Shown: piece after piece, positions 18,163 through 26,535 of the stretch
Layout of the letters: every line of letters begins with the position of its first letter
Numbering within the stretch: the stretch's first letter is position 1
From: Lachnospiraceae bacterium
GTDB taxonomy: Bacteria > Bacillota > Clostridia > Lachnospirales > Lachnospiraceae
Length of the DNA stretch: 64,000 nucleotides
Reading direction: 5' to 3'
NCBI GenBank assembly: GCA_015057585.1
Contig: SVEF01000006.1
Coordinates: forward strand, 62,001-126,000
Notes under the pieces: model-generated
Databases searched by the model: none
The model's input: the letters and a program-made list of their open reading frames with translations, nothing else
Told to the model about the DNA's origin: nothing
Position numbers and translations under genes: made by a program

Positions 18163-19089
18163 TTATCCATTCTTCAATTCATCAACCAATCTTTCGTAAA
18201 TCTCCCGAATCGCATCCGGAGTTTCCTCTACCTCATCGGCAATTACTTCCAAGGATTTCCCTTTTTTGATTTTAGAAGCAATTTGTTTGGCGAGGAGTTC
18301 GTTTCGTCCTTCAATGCGTCCTTCAATACGTCCTTCAATGCGCCCTTCTTCACGGCCTTCTTCCAAGCCTTCTTCTCTTGCACCCTTTTTGAAAGCGGCT
18401 TCGTCAAATTCAGCTAAATACATGGATTTTACCTCACTTTTGTGTGCAATCAAAAAGTCGCGTAGGATATCGTTTTCAATGCATTCATCTACGGCTTTGT
18501 CAACTGCATCTTCAATCATCATGGTTTTGTGGTACAGTTGTATTTTGCCGATCAGATAGGTGTAATCATAAAGCGGTTTGCAGCGGGACAGTAAATCGCT
18601 GTTGGCTTCGTGATTTAAATTGATTACTGTTGCGGTCCATTCAAATTCACCGCTGTCATCCGGAATCTGAAATGCATCCGAAAGACGGAGCTTTTCCACG
18701 GCGGGTCTTTTATCAATGCCGTTGTAAAATACCACATATTTTGGAGTTGGTATTTTAATGTGCTTTTTGAGAAGAATACTGAACTCGTTTGTTTTCAGAT
18801 ATTTTTCATAAAGGCTGGCAAAGTAGAGAAAACCACGCAATGGCATATTTGGGTTATGTGTGGACTGCTGTTCATATAAATTCATCCGATCTGCAATAAC
18901 AAAGGAAAGATCGTTTTTCATCTTAATGTATAAGGCATCTTCCAAGGTGGTAATCTCTAACGCATTTGCATCCGTGTAAGAAGAATGATTCAATGCGTTG
19001 TAAAGAGCCAGCGTATTTGCCTTGTTTCTCTCATCTGCAAAGAGAAGGCGGAAGATACGGTCTTTGTGCTGTCTGTTAATCTGTGTCAC
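18163..19089 (-). CDS. Rpn/YhgA-like PD-(D/E)XK nuclease-family protein
   Basis: 308 residues. The N-terminus (HKDRIFRLLFADERNKANTL) and DLSFVIADRMNLYEQQST (Asp then Glu-x-Gln) match the Rpn/PDDEXK transposase-like family, whose members include recombination-promoting nucleases. The C-terminal third is charged, with GRIEGRIEGRIEGR from imperfect 12-base repeats (~18300-18365), then a small helical tail. The GTG at 19089 is the likely start: AAGGAGG sits six bases upstream, and a promoter is found just beyond. The frame extends to 19173, inside that promoter. Such genes are numerous in Lachnospiraceae genomes and are often mobile or variable; I see no inverted repeats marking a transposon. Confidence 0.8.
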   Translation of the reverse strand: MTQINRQHKDRIFRLLFADERNKANTLALYNALNHSSYTDANALEITTLEDALYIKMKNDLSFVIADRMNLYEQQSTHNPNMPLRGFLYFASLYEKYLKTNEFSILLKKHIKIPTPKYVVFYNGIDKRPAVEKLRLSDAFQIPDDSGEFEWTATVINLNHEANSDLLSRCKPLYDYTYLIGKIQLYHKTMMIEDAVDKAVDECIENDILRDFLIAHKSEVKSMYLAEFDEAAFKKGAREEGLEEGREEGRIEGRIEGRIEGRNELLAKQIASKIKKGKSLEVIADEVEETPDAIREIYERLVDELKNG

Positions 19090-19144
19090 AAGTGACCTCC
19101 TTTTGTGTGGTCTGTCGTGACTGAAACTGCCTTTCCTTGCCTTA

Positions 19145-19173
19145 AGTATAACGTGGCCGGTGTTATTTGGCAA
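19145..19173 (-). promoter_or_regulatory. Sigma-A type promoter for the Rpn-like gene
   Basis: On the minus strand: TTGCCA, 17-base spacer, TATACT. A seven-base inverted repeat (CCTTGCC at 19135-19141, GGCAAGG at 19169-19175) brackets the promoter and could be an operator. It supports the GTG start at 19089. Confidence 0.65.
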
Positions 19174-19537
19174 GGAGATTTAAACAGAGAGAAAATGTAT
19201 CCTGCTGCAGCGTTGTTCTTTCAGTCAAGGACAAAAATGAAAGTAAATGTAAAAAAATATGTAGCAAAGATACAAAACGTTTTGTAAGAAAAAGTATAGG
19301 AGAATTCGGGAAAAAAATACAAGATTTTGACATGTAGAAAAATGGGGGTGTTTTTTGTGAAAAATCACAATAAGAAAACGGGGTGTCATGAAAATTTTTT
19401 CTCGGCACCTTTCACAAAGTTTCGCTTCTTTTTTATTCATATTGCACAATGAGGGGGGTCTTTGGCTATCCAGAAAATGCCGAAAAGCCGCATAAATAAA
19501 GGGTTTTCTGCCTTTCTTGGAGTCGCAGGAGGGATGG

Positions 19538-19566
19538 TTGCAAGATTTTTTTAAGTGTGCTATAGT
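19538..19566 (+). promoter_or_regulatory. Sigma-A type promoter for the PD-(D/E)XK-rfbA-rfbB operon
   Basis: TTGCAA, 17-base spacer, TATAGT. Transcription would begin near 19573, leaving a leader of about 177 bases before the GTG start at 19750. Confidence 0.7.
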
Positions 19567-19592
19567 CGGGTTAAAGCATAGTATTTCTATTA

Positions 19593-19624
19593 TCACTTAC
19601 GGAACTCCGTAGTCTTACAAGTGA
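19593..19624 (+). other. Hairpin in the 5' leader
   Basis: TCACTT...AAGTGA arms enclose a smaller perfect inverted repeat ACGGA-AC-TCCGT. It lies in the transcribed leader about 125 bases before the start codon. No T-run follows, so it is not a standard terminator. Confidence 0.4.
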
Positions 19625-19749
19625 ACGATGTATCCACCCCTCTGCATCTTGATTCGAAAGGAAACGTCATGCTTTATTTCAATGATTAGGCAGGAGTTTT
19701 CAAAACGAGATGTCAACTTCTGAAAATAAGGAGAAAAGGGAGGATTCGT

Positions 19750-20706
19750 GTGGAATATTTGCAATGGCATCCTGCATTTGTTGCGAATCTAAAAGCAGGA
19801 TTTGGGAACGAAAGAGAAAAGATAGAACTGGAAAGTGAACATAATCTGAGTAATAAGCCGATGCAAATTGATGTGTTGGTAAAGAAAAAAACAGACAAAC
19901 CAACAAGATGGAACATAGGAAAGCTGTTCCGGGGGCATAACATTATCGAATATAAAAGCCCGGGAGACTATTTGAGTATCGATGATTATTATAAGGTCTA
20001 TGGATACGCGTGCTTTTATAAGGCGGAAGCAGAGAGGGAAAATGAAATCCCGGCAACGGAATTAACGATTACCTTTGTTTGCAGACGATACCCGAAGAAG
20101 TTGATTACATATTTACAGGTAGTCAAAAAGTATATAGTGACGGAAGCGGAGCCGGGAATTTACTATGTGCTTGGAGATGAGCTGCCGATACAGATTATAG
20201 TGACATCCGGGTTATCGGAAAAGACGAACTTTTGGTTAAAGCATCTGACAAATGATTTAAAAGATAAAGAAGTGGCAGAACGAATTGTGAAAGAGTATAA
20301 GAAATATCAAAATGATGAATTATACAAAGCCATGATGAACGTAATTGTAAATGCAAACAAAGAGGTTTTTGCGGAGGTAAAGTATATGTGTGAAGCGTTG
20401 AGGGAATTGTTTAAAGAAGATATGGAAAGAGAAGTGGCGAGAGAAGTAGAGAGAGAATTGGCAGAAAGGATCGGACCGGCTCTCGAGGAAGGAAAGGCCG
20501 TGGCAATGGCAGAGGGAAGAGCAGAAGGAAGAGCAGAAGGAAGAGCAGAAGGAAGAGCAGAAGGAAGAGCAGAAGGAAGAGCAGAAGGAAGAGCAGAAGC
20601 ATTACGTGATATGCTTAAAAATTTACAATCGAATTTAGCAATGACACTGGAACAGGCAATGGATGCTTTGGGAATTCCGGCAGAAGAGAGAGGTCTGTTT
20701 GCATGA
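19750..20706 (+). CDS. PD-(D/E)XK-like protein with Ala-Glu-Gly-Arg repeat tail
   Basis: 318 residues, GTG start after GGGAGG. Residues 1-200 form an alpha/beta domain with HNIIEYKSPGDYLSIDDYYK (~76-95); the Glu-x-Lys after a hydrophobic strand, and the earlier IDVLVKKK, fit a PD-(D/E)XK nuclease-like core. Residues ~205-250 are a highly charged helix, followed by seven AEGR units and a short tail (LEQAMDALGIP). The tail resembles that of the Rpn-like protein upstream. The stop codon overlaps the rfbA start (ATGA), so it is translationally coupled to sugar-nucleotide genes. Whether it cuts DNA is unknown. Confidence 0.75.
   Translation: MEYLQWHPAFVANLKAGFGNEREKIELESEHNLSNKPMQIDVLVKKKTDKPTRWNIGKLFRGHNIIEYKSPGDYLSIDDYYKVYGYACFYKAEAERENEIPATELTITFVCRRYPKKLITYLQVVKKYIVTEAEPGIYYVLGDELPIQIIVTSGLSEKTNFWLKHLTNDLKDKEVAERIVKEYKKYQNDELYKAMMNVIVNANKEVFAEVKYMCEALRELFKEDMEREVAREVERELAERIGPALEEGKAVAMAEGRAEGRAEGRAEGRAEGRAEGRAEGRAEALRDMLKNLQSNLAMTLEQAMDALGIPAEERGLFA
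20509..20598 (+). repeat. 12-base in-frame tandem repeat (GCAGAAGGAAGA)
   Basis: One imperfect copy (20509-20520), six perfect copies (20521-20592) and a half copy. Each unit adds AEGR, so gain or loss of units keeps the frame and changes only the length of the helix. Confidence 0.9.
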
Positions 20707-21587
20707 AAGCAATTATTCTGGCAGGAGGAACCGGGAGCCGGTTGTACCCGCTTACGATAGTAACAGGAAAACAGTTGTTGCCGGTGTATGATAAGCCAAT
20801 GATATATTATCCGTTGTCGACTCTGATGTTGGCCGGGACTCGGGACATCCGGATTGTCACAACATGGGATGATTTGCAGAAATATCAGGAATTATTAGGA
20901 AACGGTTCCGGATTTGGCGTCTCGCTTTCTTATGCAATACAGGAGGAGCCGCATGGAATAGCGGAGGCGTTTCTGTTGAGTGAAGATTTTGCCCGAAACG
21001 AAGCGTGTGCTCTGATATTGGGCGATAATATTTTCTATGGCAGCGGATTGTCCGGTATGCTTCTGAGGGCTGCGCAAAATGCAGAAAACGGAGAAGCAAC
21101 GGTATTTGGATATTATGTGAATGACCCGGAACGGTTTGGGGTCATGGAATTTGATGACGATTGGAATGTGCTTTCTGTGGAAGAAAAACCGGTGCATCCC
21201 AAAAGCAATTATTGTATTACCGGATTGTATTTTTACCCGAAGGATGTGACAGAAAAGGCAAAGAATATATTGCCGTCACAGCGAGGAGAATTGGAGATTA
21301 CTTCGATAAACGAATGGTATCTGCAGGAAAAACGCTTAAAGGCACAGATTTTGGGCAGAGGGTTTTCTTGGAGAGATGCGGGAACACCGGATAGTCTGCT
21401 TGAGGCAGGGAAATTTGTGCAGATGATAGAAAAGCAGCAGGGTGTTCTGATATCGGCACCGGAGGAAATTGCATTCCGAAAAGGATGGATTTCCCGGGAA
21501 ACGCTTTTGGCAGCAGCGGATAAATACGGAAACTCATCGTATGGACAACATCTTAGGAAAGTAGCGGACGGAAGTCTGAGGTATTAG
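20703..21587 (+). CDS. rfbA: Glucose-1-phosphate thymidylyltransferase
   Basis: Makes dTDP-glucose from dTTP and glucose 1-phosphate. 294 residues, normal for RfbA/RmlA. The N-terminus has KAIILAGGTGSRLYPLT; later come QLLPVYDKPMIYYPLSTLM, LILGDNIFYG near 102, and EEKPVHPKSNYCITGLYFY near 160, all hallmark strings. The start overlaps the preceding stop as ATGA. rfbB follows after two bases. rfbC and rfbD, needed for dTDP-L-rhamnose, are not in this window. Confidence 0.95.
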   Translation: MKAIILAGGTGSRLYPLTIVTGKQLLPVYDKPMIYYPLSTLMLAGTRDIRIVTTWDDLQKYQELLGNGSGFGVSLSYAIQEEPHGIAEAFLLSEDFARNEACALILGDNIFYGSGLSGMLLRAAQNAENGEATVFGYYVNDPERFGVMEFDDDWNVLSVEEKPVHPKSNYCITGLYFYPKDVTEKAKNILPSQRGELEITSINEWYLQEKRLKAQILGRGFSWRDAGTPDSLLEAGKFVQMIEKQQGVLISAPEEIAFRKGWISRETLLAAADKYGNSSYGQHLRKVADGSLRY

Positions 21588-21589
21588 GA

Positions 21590-22549
21590 ATGACGGTTTT
21601 GGTTACCGGCGGAGCCGGATTTATTGGTACGAACTTTATATATTATTGGAGAGAAAACTATCCGGAGGACCGTATCGTGTGTTTGGACAAATTAACATAT
21701 GCGGCCAATCCGGAGGCGCTAGAGCCGGTTATGACGTGTCCGCAATTCCGATTTGAGAAGGGCGACATTTGTGACAGGGATAAAGTATTTACAGTGTTCG
21801 CAGAAGAACGCCCGGACTATGTGGTAAATTTTGCGGCGGAAAGCCATGTGGACCGGTCCATTGAGGATCCGGAGGTGTTTTTGCGGACAAATGTATTGGG
21901 CACCCAGGGGTTGATGGATGCCTGCAGAGAGTACGGAGTAAAACGGTTTCATCAGATATCGACGGATGAGGTGTACGGAGATCTGCCGTTAGACCGGCCG
22001 GAGCTATTGTTTTCCGAGAAATCGCCAATTCGTCCGAGTTCGCCGTACAGTGCATCCAAAGCGGCGGCAGATTTGCTGGTGCAGGCATATCACAGGACGT
22101 ACGGACTTCCGGTTACCGTAAGCCGTTGCTCTAACAATTACGGACCGTACCAGCATGAAGAAAAACTGATTCCGCTTATGATAACCCATGCCCGGAAAGA
22201 GAAGCCGCTTCCTGTTTACGGGGAAGGGAAAAATATTCGTGACTGGATTTATGTGGAGGACCACTGTCGGGCAGTGGATATGATTTTACGTAAGGGAAAA
22301 GACGGGGAAGTATACAATGTCGGCGGACATAATGAGCGGAGAAACATAGATATTGTAACGTTGATTTGTAAGACCCTTGGGAAACCGGAGAACTTGATTA
22401 CCTATGTCACGGACCGCAAGGGACATGATTTACGATATGCGATTGATGCGGAAAAAATAGAAAGCGAACTTGGCTGGAAACCGAAGATGCCGTTTGAAGA
22501 AGGCTTAAACAAAACCATCCAATGGTATTTAGAAAGACCGGATGCATGA
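21590..22549 (+). CDS. rfbB: dTDP-glucose 4,6-dehydratase
   Basis: Converts dTDP-glucose to dTDP-4-keto-6-deoxyglucose. 319 residues. VLVTGGAGFIGTNFIYYW is the NAD-binding N-terminus; FAAESHVDRSIEDP near 79, ISTDEVYGDL near 124, and SPYSASKAAADLL (Tyr-x3-Lys near 150) are characteristic, and CSNNYGPYQ follows. It is the last gene of the operon: a terminator hairpin starts inside its final codons. Further conversion of its product must use enzymes coded elsewhere, possibly the SDR upstream. Confidence 0.95.
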   Translation: MTVLVTGGAGFIGTNFIYYWRENYPEDRIVCLDKLTYAANPEALEPVMTCPQFRFEKGDICDRDKVFTVFAEERPDYVVNFAAESHVDRSIEDPEVFLRTNVLGTQGLMDACREYGVKRFHQISTDEVYGDLPLDRPELLFSEKSPIRPSSPYSASKAAADLLVQAYHRTYGLPVTVSRCSNNYGPYQHEEKLIPLMITHARKEKPLPVYGEGKNIRDWIYVEDHCRAVDMILRKGKDGEVYNVGGHNERRNIDIVTLICKTLGKPENLITYVTDRKGHDLRYAIDAEKIESELGWKPKMPFEEGLNKTIQWYLERPDA

Positions 22550-22565
22550 TGCGTCCGGTCTTTTG
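22536..22565 (+). terminator. Terminator overlapping the rfbB stop
   Basis: Arms GACCGGATGCA and TGCGTCCGGTC with a three-base loop, then CTTTTGC. The rfbB stop codon lies in the loop region. Confidence 0.8.
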
Positions 22566-22585
22566 CATTTCTTTTCTATCTTTAT

Positions 22586-23836
22586 CTAAATCTGATGCAA
22601 AAACAGCCCACTCCGAAGCTTCGGTTCAAACCAGGTAGACTTTGGAGGCATAAGCAGTCCGGCATCTGCCACATCAAACAATTCCTGAATAGAGGTCGGA
22701 TACAGGGCAAAGGCCACTTTGCAGTCGGTGTGGCAACGGCGCTCGAGTTCGGACAGACCGCGGATGCCGCCGACAAAATCAATGCGTTTGTCGGTTCTTG
22801 GGTCTTTGATACCAAGCACCGGGTCAAGCAAGAGATTCTGGAGCAGGGATACGTCCAAAGAAGCCACCGGGTCGGAAGAAACGGCAGCGTAGTCGGAGGC
22901 TTTTATCTTGCACAAGAACCATTGGTCACGGAAGAACATGGTAAATTCGCCTTTGGCAGCAGGTTTTGTACATCCGGATAATTCCGTCACCTCAAAAACT
23001 TCATTTACTTTTTCAAAGAAGGTTTCTTCTGTGAATCCGTTTAACTCTTTTATGACGCGGTTGTAATCCATAATCATCAGCTCTTCATCCGGGAACAGGA
23101 CGGAAAGAAAATAGTTATATTCTTCTTTTCCGGTATGGGTTCCGAGTAAGCGGTCTTCCTCGCGGCGTTTCAGTCCGGTGCGTACGGCGGATGCCGCACG
23201 GTGATGGCCGTCGGCGATGTAAATCCGGTTCATGCCGGAAAATGCAGATTGTAACGCTACAATTTGTGCAGTGTCCGCAATCCGGAATACACGGTGACGG
23301 ATGCCGTCCTCGGACGTGAAATCATACAGAGGAGTTGTCTGCTTTACAGTATCAACGATGGTCCGGATTTCTTCCCTGGCACGATAGGCAAGAAAAATCG
23401 GTCCGGTCTGTGCTGCACATGCCGTCACATGGCGGACGCGGTCCTCTTCTTTGTCTGCACGGGTATTTTCGTGCTTTTTTACCACGCCGTTTATGTAGTC
23501 ATCAATGGACACACAGGCTACAATGCCGGTTTGGGTGCGGCCGTTCATAGTCAGTTCGTATAAATAATAACAGTGTTCGGAATCGGTCAGAAAGGTGCCG
23601 TCCTGCATCCATTCGTTCAATAACTCGGCGGCTTTTTCGTAAACCGCGGCAGAGTACATATCAGTTCCTTTTGGAAATGCGGTTTCCGGACGATCGATGG
23701 CAAGAAAAGAACGCGGATGGCTTGCAACAAAGTCACGGGCTTCGTCGCCGGAATAGACATCATATGGTAATGCGGCTACAGTATGTGCGAGGTCGGCTGC
23801 CGGACGCACACAGGAAAAAGGGATTACGGTTGCCAT
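22586..23836 (-). CDS. DUF1015 family protein
   Basis: 416 residues. Sequence landmarks of the family are VIPFSCVRPAADLAHTVAALPYDVYS at the N-terminus (given in part: PYDVYS near 25), KHENTRADKEEDRVRH near 140, IYIADGHHRAASA near 205, and the C-terminal RIDFVGGIRGLSEL. The HENT and DGHHR motifs suggest a nucleotide- or metal-dependent fold related to ParB/sulfiredoxin-like kinases, but the function of the family is not established to my knowledge. AAAGGAG precedes the ATG. The small gene upstream and this gene probably form one unit. Confidence 0.88.
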   Translation of the reverse strand: MATVIPFSCVRPAADLAHTVAALPYDVYSGDEARDFVASHPRSFLAIDRPETAFPKGTDMYSAAVYEKAAELLNEWMQDGTFLTDSEHCYYLYELTMNGRTQTGIVACVSIDDYINGVVKKHENTRADKEEDRVRHVTACAAQTGPIFLAYRAREEIRTIVDTVKQTTPLYDFTSEDGIRHRVFRIADTAQIVALQSAFSGMNRIYIADGHHRAASAVRTGLKRREEDRLLGTHTGKEEYNYFLSVLFPDEELMIMDYNRVIKELNGFTEETFFEKVNEVFEVTELSGCTKPAAKGEFTMFFRDQWFLCKIKASDYAAVSSDPVASLDVSLLQNLLLDPVLGIKDPRTDKRIDFVGGIRGLSELERRCHTDCKVAFALYPTSIQELFDVADAGLLMPPKSTWFEPKLRSGLFLHQI

Positions 23837-23879
23837 GGGAATTCTCCTTTTCGATGATTGTTTTAAAAAAAGAACCGGA

Positions 23880-24095
23880 TTATTTCCAGTTCTTTAATAC
23901 GCCAAGGGCGGTGTTTCCGTAGAGTTCTTTTTTTAAGTTGGCTTCCAAATCGGACTTCCAGGTAGGAATGTCTACGATAAAAGCGGCTTCAAATTCTTTC
24001 ACAATCTGGCTGATCATGACAATGTCACGTTCACCGGAAAGCCGGTGGCTTAAAAGTTTTAAAATCATTTGAGACTGTTTTACGCTGAGTGCCAT
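23880..24095 (-). CDS. Small protein of unknown function
   Basis: 71 residues, unrecognised, predicted mostly helical (MALSVKQSQMILKLLSHRL at the start). I chose ATG 24095 because AGAGGAAG stands upstream; the frame could extend to 24134. A good promoter lies just upstream and the DUF1015 gene follows after 43 bases, so the two are likely co-transcribed. No cysteine pairs, signal peptide or HTH are visible. Confidence 0.6.
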   Translation of the reverse strand: MALSVKQSQMILKLLSHRLSGERDIVMISQIVKEFEAAFIVDIPTWKSDLEANLKKELYGNTALGVLKNWK

Positions 24096-24120
24096 GATGT
24101 TTATACTTCCTCTCTTCTCG

Positions 24121-24135
24121 GATGCAAAATGCATC
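24121..24135. promoter_or_regulatory. Candidate operator (GATGCA-AAA-TGCATC)
   Basis: Perfect six-base inverted repeat with a three-base spacer, placed between the minus-strand promoter and the small gene's start, where a repressor would block transcription. No regulator is known for it. Confidence 0.4.
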
Positions 24136-24152
24136 GGTTATTCATTACTCTT

Positions 24153-24181
24153 ATTATAGTATAAGATGAAGAAAAGTTCAA
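24153..24181 (-). promoter_or_regulatory. Sigma-A type promoter for the small gene and DUF1015
   Basis: On the minus strand: TTGAAC, 17-base spacer, perfect TATAAT. Confidence 0.75.
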
Positions 24182-24300
24182 AGAATTTTTTTGAAAAATG
24201 TTCAGAAAGAGAAGTAGAAAAAAACAAAAAAGTATGCTACGATGAAACAAAGTGACCGGAACAGAAAACGCCGGTTGCAAAAAAAATAACGGAGGCTATT

Positions 24301-26493
24301 ATGGGGATTTGTTTTTATGAAAAAGAAAAGGTGTTTCAGATTGATACGAAAAACACCAGTTATGTGATAGCTTTGATTGATAAGGAAGGCTTTGTTGGTC
24401 ATGCCTATTACGGAAAGCGGCTGTATGAAGCGGATGTTGCTTATCTTACCAGAATGCAGGAGGGGTGCAGGACGCCGGAGACCAACGAGCGTGACCGCCT
24501 GAGTTTCTATGATTGTTTTCCGATGGAATATCCGACGCACGGAATCGGAGATTTCAGGGAAAGTGCACTTCGTGTGGAGGATGCAAACGGACATTGGGCG
24601 AATAAACTGACGTATAAAGGACATGAGATTTTTGCCGGGAAGAAGAAACTTGCCGGTCTGCCTGCAACCTGGTGTGAGAAGGAGGAAGACGCACAGACGC
24701 TGGAACTTACATTGGAGGATAAAGAGGCGGGACTTGAGGTTGTACTCTCCTACAGTGTATTTGCGGATGTGGATGCCGTGGTGCGGAGCGCAAGAATTGT
24801 GAATGTGTCCGAAACCACTGTTTATCTGACAAAGGCAATGTCAGCATCCTTTGACATGGATAACAGGGACTATGATAAAATTTTATTATACGGAAGCTGG
24901 GCAAGGGAGCGTCACATAGACCGGACACCGGTAAATTACGGAATCCAGATGGCGCGTTCCAACCGTGGTGAAGGCGGTCATCAGGAGCATGCATTCACAG
25001 CACTTCTTGAGAAAAATGCAGATCAGAACCACGGAGAGGTTTATGGTATGGACCTCATTTATTCCGGTAATTTCCGTACGTTGATGGAAAAGAACCAGTT
25101 TGATAACATCCGCACGATGACCGGTATCAATCCGGAGGATTTTAGATGGGAGCTTGTGCCGGGGGCACAGTTCCAGACACCGGAGGCGGTTTTGGTGTAT
25201 TCGGAGGAAGGACTTGGCGGAATGTCGCGTTGTTTCCATGATCTTTACAGAAATCATCTGATTCGCGGTTATTACCGCGACAAAAAGCGCCCTATCCTGA
25301 TTAATAACTGGGAAGCAACCTACTTTAATTTCAGTACGGAAAAGCTGCTTTCCATTGCAAGAGATGCATCGGCACTCGGAATTGAAATGCTGGTAATGGA
25401 TGACGGTTGGTTTGGCAACCGTTACGATGACAACCGGGCTCTGGGTGACTGGGAAGTGAACGAAGAGAAACTGCAGGGTGGTTTGGGTTATCTGGTAGAC
25501 GAAGTGAACAAACTGGGTATGAAATTCGGTATCTGGTTTGAGCCGGAAATGATCAGTCCGGAGTCTGAACTTTATAAAGAACACCCGGATTGGGCAATTC
25601 AGGTACCGGGACGTGTGCCGGGACTTGCCAGAAATCAGATGGTGCTTGATATTTCCAGGGAAGAAGTTGCGGATTACATATTTGAAAAGATGGCAAAGGT
25701 GCTTCACAGTGCCAATATCGAGTACGTGAAGTGGGACATGAACCGTCCGCTTTCGGATATTGCAAGTGCGGCATTGCCGAAAGAACGCCAGGGGGAGATT
25801 TTCCATCGTTATGTACTTGGTGTTTACCGGATGCAGGAAAGGCTGCTTACGGAATTCCCGAATTTGCTTCTGGAAAACTGCTCCGGCGGCGGTGCGCGTT
25901 TTGATGCCGGCATGTTGTACTACAGTCCGCAGATTTGGACTTCTGATGATACGGACGCCATCGAACGTCTGGAAATTCAGGAGGGAACCGCACTGATTTA
26001 TCCGCTTTCGGCAATGGGAGCACATGTCAGTGACTGTCCAAACCATACGGTAGGAAGAACGACACCGTTTGCGACCAGAGGAGTCGTGGCGCTTGCCGGA
26101 ACGTTTGGTTATGAACTGGATGTGACAAAGATTAGTGAGAATGACAGAAATCAGATTCCGGAACAGTGCAGGACCTACCATAAATATAATGATTTGGTCC
26201 GCACGGGTGACTATTACCGGATGGCATCGTACCGGGAAACACACACCCATGATGCATATATGGTGGTGGCGAAGGATAAGACAGAGGCGCTCGTAACTTA
26301 CGTTATGGTAAAACGCCGTGCAAACTCCAGAAGCCGTAATATAAAGCTTCTGGGTCTGGATCCAGACAAGACTTACCGGATTGAGGGACAGGAAAGAACG
26401 TATCTCGGAAGTACACTGATGAATGCGGGAATTCTGGCAGAGGATACCTGGGGAGACAATCAGGCGTGGCTTTATCATATTGTGGAAGCATAA
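24301..26493 (+). CDS. Alpha-galactosidase, GH36
   Basis: Removes alpha-1,6-galactose side chains, here most likely from galactomannan or galactoglucomannan oligosaccharides. 730 residues, the usual GH36 length, with no signal peptide, so cytoplasmic. MVMDDGWFGNRYDDN lies near 364; the nucleophile Asp is in YVKWDMNRPLSD near 478; the acid/base Asp is in TSDDTDAIERL near 548; CSGGGARFD is near 528. These positions agree well with characterised GH36 enzymes. GGAGG precedes the ATG. It is a single-gene unit ending at a terminator and opposes the lacI-type gene, its likely regulator. Confidence 0.95.
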   Translation: MGICFYEKEKVFQIDTKNTSYVIALIDKEGFVGHAYYGKRLYEADVAYLTRMQEGCRTPETNERDRLSFYDCFPMEYPTHGIGDFRESALRVEDANGHWANKLTYKGHEIFAGKKKLAGLPATWCEKEEDAQTLELTLEDKEAGLEVVLSYSVFADVDAVVRSARIVNVSETTVYLTKAMSASFDMDNRDYDKILLYGSWARERHIDRTPVNYGIQMARSNRGEGGHQEHAFTALLEKNADQNHGEVYGMDLIYSGNFRTLMEKNQFDNIRTMTGINPEDFRWELVPGAQFQTPEAVLVYSEEGLGGMSRCFHDLYRNHLIRGYYRDKKRPILINNWEATYFNFSTEKLLSIARDASALGIEMLVMDDGWFGNRYDDNRALGDWEVNEEKLQGGLGYLVDEVNKLGMKFGIWFEPEMISPESELYKEHPDWAIQVPGRVPGLARNQMVLDISREEVADYIFEKMAKVLHSANIEYVKWDMNRPLSDIASAALPKERQGEIFHRYVLGVYRMQERLLTEFPNLLLENCSGGGARFDAGMLYYSPQIWTSDDTDAIERLEIQEGTALIYPLSAMGAHVSDCPNHTVGRTTPFATRGVVALAGTFGYELDVTKISENDRNQIPEQCRTYHKYNDLVRTGDYYRMASYRETHTHDAYMVVAKDKTEALVTYVMVKRRANSRSRNIKLLGLDPDKTYRIEGQERTYLGSTLMNAGILAEDTWGDNQAWLYHIVEA

Positions 26494-26500
26494 AGAGAAA

Positions 26501-26530
26501 GGCGATTGCAGCAGTTGCAATCGCCTTTTT
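26501..26530. terminator. Terminator between GH36 and lacI-type gene
   Basis: Perfect arms GGCGATTGCA and TGCAATCGCC with a five-base loop, followed by TTTTT. It can serve both convergent genes. Confidence 0.9.
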
Positions 26531-26535
26531 GTCAT

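Larger units (their letters stand above)
19090..19749. other. Intergenic region with two divergent promoters
   Basis: About 660 bases without a credible gene. It holds the minus-strand promoter at 19145-19173, an AT-rich middle, the plus-strand promoter at 19538-19566, and a hairpin in the plus-strand leader at 19593-19624. Open frames on the minus strand here (for example 19225-19596) have no ribosome site and unusual composition, so I do not call them. Confidence 0.6.

Noticed and set aside
19225-19596. 123-codon minus-strand frame in the intergenic region
   Set aside because: No ribosome site, Phe/Cys/His-rich translation from AT-rich DNA, and two promoters overlap the region.
20509-20598. 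Regular repeats that might be a CRISPR array
   Set aside because: The units are contiguous 12-mers without spacers and lie inside a coding frame.
20411-20602. Minus-strand frame coding a Leu/Phe-rich repeat that looks like a membrane helix
   Set aside because: It is the antisense reading of the AEGR 12-base repeat.
18163-20706. Possible composite transposon made by the two PD-(D/E)XK-type genes
   Set aside because: No terminal inverted repeats, target duplications or typical transposase triad were seen; the family name is historical.
24886-26535. 549-codon open frame on the minus strand
   Set aside because: It is fully antisense to the GH36 gene, whose catalytic motifs are intact. The translation is Arg/His/Cys-rich with no recognisable family and no ribosome site; a shadow of codon bias.
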